DNA from: Pseudomonadota bacterium | GTDB lineage: Bacteria > Pseudomonadota > Gammaproteobacteria > Burkholderiales > Burkholderiaceae_B | DNA length: 11,570 nt | Assembly: GCA_023388835.1 (NCBI GenBank) | Contig: JAEWFK010000094.1 | Location: 1 to 11,570, forward strand | Direction: 5' to 3' | In this document: positions 6,963 through 11,570 of the stretch, in pieces | Position numbering within the stretch: position 1 is the stretch's first letter | Layout of the letters: each line of letters begins with the position of its first letter | Notes under the pieces: generated by a model | The model's database searches: none | What the model was told of the DNA's origin: nothing | The model's input: only the letters and a program-made list of their open reading frames with translations | Translations under genes and position numbers: made by a program

Positions 6963-7721
6963 TTATTGATCGTCGGACTGATCGGCGCCTGCCGCGCTCG
7001 TGAATCGCGGTTCGCTGTGGTGGGTCACGAACTCCGACAGGGACATGCGCTCCGGCTGATAAGCATTGATGGGGTCCGACAGGTCTTCGTAGCCGATCGC
7101 CATGCCGCATACGATCAGCTGATCGTCGCCGATACCCAGGTGCTCCTTGACGATGCGGGGATAATTGGCGAGCGCAGCCTGAGGGCAGGTGTGCAAGCCA
7201 TAGCCGCGGGCCGCCACCATGATGCTCTGCAGGAACATGCCGTAGTCCAGCCAGCTGCCCATCTCGAGATCCCGGTCGATGGTGAACAGCAGGGCCACGG
7301 GAGCCCCGAAAAATTCATAGTTTCGACCGTGTTGCCGGGCGGTGGCTTCGCGGTCGCCTTTCTGTATACCCAGCAGGCCGTACAGGCCCCAGCCGGTGGC
7401 GCGCCGCCGATCGATATACGGGCTGCGCCATTTCAGCGGGTAGTACTGGTATTCTCGATCCTCCGGCTCCCCCGCGTGGTGAGCCGCCAGCAGAGCAGCC
7501 GACAATTGATCGCGTGCCGCCCCGGACACCACATGCACGTTCCAGGGCTGGACGTTGCTGCCGCTGGGCGCGCTCCCCGCTATCCGCAACAGCTCATCGA
7601 TCAGGCCTGGCTCTAGCGGCTTGGGCAGAAAAGCACGGGTGCTCTTGCGAGAAGTGATCGCTGCCTTGACCGCCTGCGTTGCTGGAATGTCGGAGACGGT
7701 GTCAATCAAGCTGTCTTTCAT
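6963..7721 (-). CDS. Nitroreductase family FMN-dependent oxidoreductase
   Basis: A 252-residue cytoplasmic flavoprotein of the nitroreductase superfamily, which uses NAD(P)H through FMN to reduce nitroaromatics, quinones or similar acceptors. Motifs seen are SRKSTRAF (24-31, FMN phosphate contact), APSGSNVQPWNVHVV (51-65), GSWLDYGMFLQSIMVAARGYGLHTCPQAA split over 155-183, and the C-terminal GMAIGYED (206-213). Length and motif order fit the NfnB/PnbA-like branch. The ATG at 7721 gives a plausible N-terminus without a good Shine-Dalgarno. The gene converges with the Bug receptor across a hairpin and is divergent from the iron-permease-like gene. The physiological substrate cannot be inferred, as family members are promiscuous. 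Confidence 0.92.
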   Translation of the reverse strand: MKDSLIDTVSDIPATQAVKAAITSRKSTRAFLPKPLEPGLIDELLRIAGSAPSGSNVQPWNVHVVSGAARDQLSAALLAAHHAGEPEDREYQYYPLKWRSPYIDRRRATGWGLYGLLGIQKGDREATARQHGRNYEFFGAPVALLFTIDRDLEMGSWLDYGMFLQSIMVAARGYGLHTCPQAALANYPRIVKEHLGIGDDQLIVCGMAIGYEDLSDPINAYQPERMSLSEFVTHHSEPRFTSAAGADQSDDQ

Positions 7722-7886
7722 TGTGCTAGTCGGTTCCGCGTTCGAAAGGAGCGGTCAGCATACTGCAGTTCGGGCGCCGAGACGGCGGCCGAGCGCGAAG
7801 GCGCGCGCGAATCGGCCACTCAGCAGCCACGATCAGCCATAGCGCGGCGCGAAGGTTGTGGCGGGTGTCGGCCTCGATTGCAGGCC

Positions 7887-7905
7887 CAGTTCTTGCTTTG
7901 AACTG
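7887..7905. repeat. CAGTTC-N7-GAACTG inverted repeat upstream of the iron-permease-like gene
   Basis: Perfect 6-base arms CAGTTC (7887-7892) and GAACTG (7900-7905) flank TTGCTTT, 29 bases upstream of the ATG at 7935. A third copy of the half-site, CAGTTC, occurs at 7766-7771, 44 bases upstream of the divergent nitroreductase start. The element could be an operator for a dimeric regulator or a leader hairpin. No known consensus was recognised, and it does not resemble a Fur box. The remainder of the 7722-7934 divergent gap shows no other clear element. Confidence 0.35.
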
Positions 7906-7934
7906 CACCGTCCAGACTTCTCATCGTGATATCC

Positions 7935-8444
7935 ATGCATGAAAAATTTCGAATGGCGGCGGAGCGGATTGCCGCGATCGCCGGCAGCCCGTTGGCGTTC
8001 TCGGTGGCCCTGTGCCTGGTCGTCCTCTGGGCGGTGAGCGGCCCGCTGTTCGGTTTCTCGGACACCTGGCAACTTGTCATCAACACCGGTACGACCATCA
8101 TCACTTTTCTGATGGTGTTCCTCATCCAGAACGCCCAGAACCGGGACTCCGTCGCTGTCCAGTTGAAGCTGGATGAATTGATACGCTCCATGCGGGGCGC
8201 CCGTGTGGGGATGATCAATATCGACCAACTGAGTGACGAAGATCTTCAACGGCTGCGTGCCCAATTCCAGGCGCTGGGCGACGAAAACGGCGGCTGCACG
8301 GAATTGGAAGCGGATATTCGCACCGAAAACGACGTGCAGGTGAAAGTTCACACCACATTCAATAAAGAGGGCGAGGTTGAATCACGCGAAGTCGATCGCG
8401 AAGAACGGCGGCAACAGACTGCGACCGTGAGACGGGACGATTGA
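7935..8444 (+). CDS. Small two-helix membrane protein of the low-affinity iron permease family
   Basis: A 169-residue inner-membrane protein matching the 'low affinity iron permease' family (Fet4-type domain). The highly conserved core lies at residues 36-71 and includes GPLFGFSDTWQLVINTG and TFLMVFLIQNAQNRD. Two membrane helices are visible, about 20-38 and 46-66. A helix with LKLDELIR (78-85), typical of the bacterial family, follows, and then a charged soluble tail (residues 100-169) rich in Glu, Asp and Arg. The ATG at 7935 was chosen; a GTG three codons earlier (7926) is equally possible since neither has a clear ribosome-binding site. The gene converges on fdhD. The family name comes from similarity to yeast Fet4; transport activity in bacteria is not proven from sequence, and two helices are few for a permease. 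Confidence 0.85.
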   Translation: MHEKFRMAAERIAAIAGSPLAFSVALCLVVLWAVSGPLFGFSDTWQLVINTGTTIITFLMVFLIQNAQNRDSVAVQLKLDELIRSMRGARVGMINIDQLSDEDLQRLRAQFQALGDENGGCTELEADIRTENDVQVKVHTTFNKEGEVESREVDREERRQQTATVRRDD

Positions 8445-8460
8445 CCGAACGCTGACGCGA

Positions 8461-8492
8461 CCCGGCTGCGCATGGTCTGAACCGCAGCTGGG
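8461..8492. terminator. Inverted repeat between convergent iron-permease-like gene and fdhD
   Basis: CCCGGCTGCG (8461-8470) and CGCAGCTGGG (8483-8492) pair over 10 positions with one G-T wobble and a 12-base loop. It lies in the 56-base gap between two convergent stops (8444 and 8501), where a shared transcription end is expected. No T-run follows, so if it works as a terminator it is non-canonical. Confidence 0.4.
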
Positions 8493-8500
8493 GCGGCAGC

Positions 8501-9364
8501 TTATCGGGTGCGTTCGCGAGCCAGATGCTGCGGATTCGCATATACGGCAAAGTCCTGTCCGCGAGCAAATCCGATCAACATCACACCAAGCGCTTGCGCG
8601 GTCTGAACCGCGTAGTGTGTGGGCGCTGATACGGCTGCGACGGCCGGAATGCCCACCGCAGCCGCCTTCTGCACCATTTCGAAACTCGCGCGGCTGGAAA
8701 TCACCGCGAAGCCCTCTGTAGGATCACAAACGCCTCGACGCGGAAAGAGCGCACCGATGAGTTTGTCCATGGCGTTGTGTCGGCCAATGTCTTCGCGTAC
8801 GAGTTGAATCTGGCCGGAAAGATCTGTCCATGCCGCGGCGTGTGTCGCGCCGGTCAATTGATGAAAGGGCTGGCGTTCGCGCAGCCCTCGTATCGCTTCG
8901 ACGACAGCATGCGGAAGAATGGGCCGGCAGGGGCCTGCGACCGGCGGTAAGGAGCGTTCGACATCCTGCAGCCTCTCTAGCCCGCACAGGCCGCAGCCCG
9001 TGCGTCCCGCCATGCTGCGGCGCCTGTGCTTGAGCTGCGCCAGACAGGCGCTGGCGATGGTGAGCTGCGCTACATTGCCCTGCGCGGACTCCTTGATCTC
9101 GATATCGCGGATATCAGCCGAACTTCGGATGATGCCCTCTGTCAGCGAAAAGCCGATTGCGAGATCCTCGAGATCGCAGGGGGTAGCCAGGACGGTTGCG
9201 TGACTGATTCCGTTGTATTCCAACGCAAGCGGCATCTCCTGTGCTACCCAGTCCGTCTCCGCCGTCTCCGGTGTTCGGCCTCCAAGGTAGCGGTGCACCG
9301 GTACCGCGTTGGCGCCGGCATTCTCCGATGCCATGCACGATTCGGAATAACGGGATTGGCTCAT
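8501..9364 (-). CDS. fdhD: FdhD, formate dehydrogenase accessory sulfurtransferase
   Basis: A 287-residue protein of the FdhD family. FdhD moves sulfur from the cysteine desulfurase IscS to the molybdenum cofactor of formate dehydrogenase, making the enzyme active. Key features are CDLEDLAIGFSLTEGII (63-79), the catalytic CxxC loop GCGLC with C124 and C127, EDIGRHNAMDKLIG (191-204), and VISSRASFEMVQKAA followed by GIPAVAAVSAPT (221-249). Length matches the family (about 280). The ATG at 9364 overlaps the fetB stop as ATGA, implying translational coupling and membership of the fetA-fetB-fdhD operon. A later ATG at 9334 is possible, as neither start has a good Shine-Dalgarno. The frame remains open far upstream inside fetB, but that part is not protein-like. 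No formate dehydrogenase gene is in the window. Confidence 0.95.
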   Translation of the reverse strand: MSQSRYSESCMASENAGANAVPVHRYLGGRTPETAETDWVAQEMPLALEYNGISHATVLATPCDLEDLAIGFSLTEGIIRSSADIRDIEIKESAQGNVAQLTIASACLAQLKHRRRSMAGRTGCGLCGLERLQDVERSLPPVAGPCRPILPHAVVEAIRGLRERQPFHQLTGATHAAAWTDLSGQIQLVREDIGRHNAMDKLIGALFPRRGVCDPTEGFAVISSRASFEMVQKAAAVGIPAVAAVSAPTHYAVQTAQALGVMLIGFARGQDFAVYANPQHLARERTR

Positions 9365-10155
9365 GGCGGCGCCAAGCGGTCCGGCCGTAAGCGGTGGCGC
9401 CCGTCCGTTGCGCGCCGCAGAGCCAGTGAGGTCGCAGCCAGCGCACCGAGTCCCGCTCCCCCGGCCAGCAGAAACAGAACGAGTATCTGGTACTTGGCCG
9501 CCTCGAACGGCGCCATGCCCGCGAGGATCTGCCCGGTCATCATCCCGGGCAGGGTAATGATGCCGGCGGCCGACATCTGGTTCACGATAGGGATCAGTCC
9601 GCTGCGCAAGGCATTGCGCTGCAAGGGTTTCAGCGCTTCGCTGCGGGTTGCGCCCAATGCCAGCTGGGCCTCGATCGCCGCGCGCTCGCGGGTCAGACCG
9701 GTGTTGAACACATTCAGACTGATGCTGACCCCGTTCATCACGCTGCCCAGAACGATTCCTACGAAGGGAATGAATACCTCGGGCGCCGACCATGGTGCCG
9801 AGCGGAGATTGACCACGGCGAAGAGCATCACCAGGACAGCCGCCGCCGTTGTGGCGCAGGCGCCGATCCCTACTCCCCATCCCCCAGCGAAACGCTGTTT
9901 CTGGCGCGACCACACTTCATAGCTGGCCAGGGCGATCATCAGCGCAGCGACGCCCAGCATGATGGCCAGAGAAGAAGAGGCGAACACGCTCTTCAATACG
10001 AGGCCCACCAGCAATAGCTGCGCGGTGGCACGCGCAGCCGCGAGGATCAGCGCGCGTCCAAGACCTAAGTTGAGCAGGAAGGATAGTGCGGCATTCAGCA
10101 GTACCAGAAGCGAGGCGACGCCGAGGTCGAAATAAGTGAGCAGCGGAGCGCTCAT
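9361..10155 (-). CDS. fetB: FetB-like ABC transporter permease (UPF0014, iron export)
   Basis: A 264-residue polytopic inner-membrane protein of the UPF0014/FetB family. The family's E. coli member works with FetA and is implicated in iron export and oxidative-stress resistance. About seven hydrophobic helices are visible (roughly residues 5-27, 36-56, 62-80, 95-115, 126-148, 188-210, 222-246). The cytoplasmic loop IEAQLALGATRSEAL (161-175) is the likely ATPase-coupling segment, and TLPGMMTGQILAGM (201-214) with AAKYQILVLF is the family signature. The ATG overlaps the fetA stop by ATGA at 10152-10155, and its own stop overlaps the fdhD start in the same way. The C-terminal tail (LRRATDGRHRLRPDRLAPP) is basic and cytoplasmic. 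The transported species is inferred from family only. Confidence 0.9.
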   Translation of the reverse strand: MSAPLLTYFDLGVASLLVLLNAALSFLLNLGLGRALILAAARATAQLLLVGLVLKSVFASSSLAIMLGVAALMIALASYEVWSRQKQRFAGGWGVGIGACATTAAAVLVMLFAVVNLRSAPWSAPEVFIPFVGIVLGSVMNGVSISLNVFNTGLTRERAAIEAQLALGATRSEALKPLQRNALRSGLIPIVNQMSAAGIITLPGMMTGQILAGMAPFEAAKYQILVLFLLAGGAGLGALAATSLALRRATDGRHRLRPDRLAPP

Positions 10156-10808
10156 TGCTGCCCCTGCAATACAGCCGAACCTTCGGGGAGGCTCGCGTCT
10201 TCGGCCAGCGCTTCGGGAGAAATTTCTTCCAGTGCCCCGTCTTGCAGACGTACGTGTCGCGTGCCCATGCGTCCGGCCTGTTCCGCATCGTGCGTGACAA
10301 GAATCACGGACGTCCCCGAATTCATGCGTGAGCGCAGCAAGGCCTCGACCAGGGCAATGTTTTCAGGGTCGAGGGCGGAGGTCGGCTCGTCAAGCAGCAA
10401 GACACGGTTGGAAGGCCCCAGGGCTCGCAGCAATGCCAGGCGCTGACGTTCGCCTGTGGAAAGCTGCGCTGTGGGCCGTTCGATGGCTGCCGGGTCGATA
10501 CCGATCAATGGCAGTAAGCCGGGCAGATCAACGTCTGGATGAAAATGCTCGCCCACGGTGTCGGCCCACCAGCCGGATTCCGCCGCCAGATAGCTGACTT
10601 GGCGGCGCCACTGGGGCGCCGGCATGCCGGAACAGGAGGAGCCATTGAGAAAAACATCGCCTTCGTGGGGGTCCAGGTCCGCGATCATGCGAAGCAGCAC
10701 ACTTTTGCCTGACCCGGACCTGCCGCTGACCGATACGCATGTGCCCTGCTCGATAATGAGATCGATCGGGCCGATGTGCAAACGACGCAGCCCTTTGATT
10801 TCCAGCAT
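10152..10808 (-). CDS. fetA: FetA-like ABC transporter ATP-binding protein
   Basis: A 218-residue ABC ATPase that should power FetB. Walker A is GRSGSGKS (29-36), the signature is LSTGERQR (116-123), Walker B is VLLLDEP (136-142) with E141 as catalytic base, the D-loop is SALD, and the switch histidine is H173 in VTHD. The region where the Q-loop glutamine should lie reads VSYLAAESGWWADTV (71-85), with Ala/Glu in its place. The ATG at 10808 starts MLEIKGLRRLHIGPIDL, a normal ABC N-terminus. In-frame ATGs at 10841 and 10877 would add residues that do not align with the family. The stop overlaps the fetB ATG (ATGA). FetA is a family-based name; the substrate specificity is not visible. Confidence 0.88.
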   Translation of the reverse strand: MLEIKGLRRLHIGPIDLIIEQGTCVSVSGRSGSGKSVLLRMIADLDPHEGDVFLNGSSCSGMPAPQWRRQVSYLAAESGWWADTVGEHFHPDVDLPGLLPLIGIDPAAIERPTAQLSTGERQRLALLRALGPSNRVLLLDEPTSALDPENIALVEALLRSRMNSGTSVILVTHDAEQAGRMGTRHVRLQDGALEEISPEALAEDASLPEGSAVLQGQQ

Positions 10809-10815
10809 TTGCGCC

Positions 10816-10849
10816 CACTCGCGAGTGAAATCATCGACCATCGGATGGT
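10816..10849. promoter_or_regulatory. Two perfect palindromes just upstream of fetA
   Basis: CACTCGCGAGTG (10816-10827) is a perfect 12-base palindrome. ACCATC-G-GATGGT (10837-10849) is a perfect 6-base-arm palindrome around one base. Their centres are about 21.5 bases apart, near two helical turns, and both lie immediately upstream of the fetA ATG at 10808. They could bind a regulator or shape the leader RNA. If translation instead began at 10841, both would overlap coding sequence. No Fur-box-like sequence was seen. Confidence 0.3.
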
Positions 10850-10941
10850 AGCACGCTCGGCTAGGGGTTCCGCACATCGCAGGACGCGGGCACTGATCTT
10901 ATCCTTAGGTCAATAGCCTGGAGGCCGGGCGCACACCACCG

Positions 10942-10950
10942 TGCTACGAT
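10942..10950 (+). promoter_or_regulatory. Possible extended -10 element for nagB
   Basis: TGCTACGAT has the TGn extension followed by TACGAT, four of six matches to the -10 consensus, 52 bases before the nagB ATG. No convincing -35 is seen 17 bases upstream, and no Shine-Dalgarno precedes the ATG at 11003. Tentative. Confidence 0.2.
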
Positions 10951-11002
10951 TTCTGCCAGTCCATCCTTGCGGCATTCCGCTGCATATAAGCCGATCCACA
11001 CC

Positions 11003-11570
11003 ATGCTTCATATCTTCCCTGACACTTCCTCCATTGCCGAGTACGTGAGCAGCGCACTGATTGAAAAAATCAGCCACCATCCCGAAGTAGTGCTCGGCCT
11101 GGCCACGGGCGGGACCATGGAGCCCATTTATGCGCGGTTCGTGGAACAGGTGCGTCGGCTTCACGTGGATGTTTCCAGGCTGACCTCCTTCAATCTTGAC
11201 GAATATGTCGGACTGAGCGCCGAGCATCCGAAAAGCTACGCGGCTTACATGCGCCAGCATCTATTCCAGCATTTGAGTTTCGACGGCAGCCGTCTGCACC
11301 TTCCCGATGGGTTGGCGCGCGATCTGGACGGACACTGCCGCGAATACTCGGACATGGTGAGACAGTCGGGCGGCATCGAACTGCAATTGCTCGGGGTCGG
11401 AGGAAACGGGCACATCGGCTTCAACGAACCGGGAACCCCATTCAACAGCTATTGCCACGTCGTTCAGCTTTCCGAGCGCACTCGCCTGGACAACAGTCGC
11501 TTTTTTGAAGGGAACGCCATCGTGCCCGCCTCCGCCATCACCATGGGCATGGTCGAGATCATGGAGGCGC
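11003..11570 (+). CDS. nagB: Glucosamine-6-phosphate deaminase (3' end outside window)
   Basis: The first 189 residues of a NagB-family enzyme, which converts glucosamine-6-phosphate to fructose-6-phosphate and ammonia in amino-sugar catabolism; it is cytoplasmic. Motifs are LGLATGGTMEPIY (31-43), phosphate/substrate binding; TSFNLDEYVGL (61-71) with D66 as the probable proton-transfer residue; HPKSYAAYM (75-83); and LLGVGGNGHIGFNEPGTPF (129-147) with H137 and E142. The region RTRLDNSRFF (159-168) and SAITMGM (177-183) also fit. Where E. coli NagB has Asp in GNDGHIAFNEP, this protein has Asn (N135), as I recall for the shorter Bacillus-type enzymes. The start is the first ATG of the frame that gives the family N-terminus, though it lacks a Shine-Dalgarno. 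The gene is divergent from fetA, and no amino-sugar partner gene is visible before the window ends. Confidence 0.93.
   Translation, partial: MLHIFPDTSSIAEYVSSALIEKISHHPEVVLGLATGGTMEPIYARFVEQVRRLHVDVSRLTSFNLDEYVGLSAEHPKSYAAYMRQHLFQHLSFDGSRLHLPDGLARDLDGHCREYSDMVRQSGGIELQLLGVGGNGHIGFNEPGTPFNSYCHVVQLSERTRLDNSRFFEGNAIVPASAITMGMVEIMEA

Noticed and set aside
8501..9913. A 470-codon open frame extending fdhD upstream through fetB
   Set aside because: FdhD homology begins only at 9364; the extra 183 codons lie in another frame of fetB, are arginine-rich and low-complexity, and are expected in high-GC DNA.
9026..9922. A 298-codon rightward frame opposite fetB and fdhD
   Set aside because: It is antisense to two genes with clear motifs, has no recognisable domain, and reflects high GC.
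1..11570. Search for CRISPR arrays, tRNA/rRNA, transposases, phage genes or attachment sites
   Set aside because: No regularly spaced repeats, no cloverleaf candidates and no mobile-element protein motifs were seen; all of the coding space is explained by ordinary chromosomal genes.

Overview
This is a high-GC, gene-dense chromosomal window that looks like a betaproteobacterium of the Burkholderiales, most likely Alcaligenaceae (Bordetella/Achromobacter type). The main clue is two Bug/TctC-type periplasmic solute receptors, each next to a LysR regulator with no transporter membrane genes beside it, an arrangement typical of that group. The genus is an inference from gene content; no rRNA or other marker is present.

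Left part (1-4124). After the last codons of a rightward membrane protein (1-81) comes a leftward block: a LysR regulator (4124-3219), a Bug receptor (3061-2087) and, 17 bp further, a single-chain aconitase-superfamily enzyme (2070-67) carrying its small (swivel) domain before its large catalytic domain. The close receptor/enzyme spacing suggests uptake or sensing of a carboxylic acid followed by its dehydration or isomerisation. The substrate cannot be read from the sequence.

Middle part (4125-7721). A small secreted DUF3617 protein starting at TTG (4253-4792) converges on a second LysR gene (5733-4813). That LysR gene is divergent from a second Bug receptor starting at GTG (5901-6878), and the gap holds a perfect TTCAC-N5-GTGAA palindrome that fits a LysR site. 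A strong hairpin (6915-6947) separates the receptor from a convergent nitroreductase gene (7721-6963).

Right part (7722-11570). A small two-helix protein of the 'low-affinity iron permease' family (7935-8444) converges on a tightly packed leftward operon, fetA-fetB-fdhD. Both junctions in the operon are 4-bp ATGA overlaps. It joins an iron-export-type ABC transporter (FetAB) to the sulfurtransferase needed for formate dehydrogenase maturation, and the ATPase lacks the usual Q-loop glutamine. Divergent from fetA, a glucosamine-6-phosphate deaminase gene (nagB) starts at 11003 and runs off the window.

I saw no tRNA, rRNA, CRISPR array, insertion sequence or phage gene. No stretch longer than about 210 bases lacks a gene. 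The most distinctive features are the fetAB-fdhD coupling with the altered ATPase, the paired palindromes before fetA, the CAGTTC inverted repeat before the iron-permease-like gene, and the swivel-first aconitase-like enzyme.
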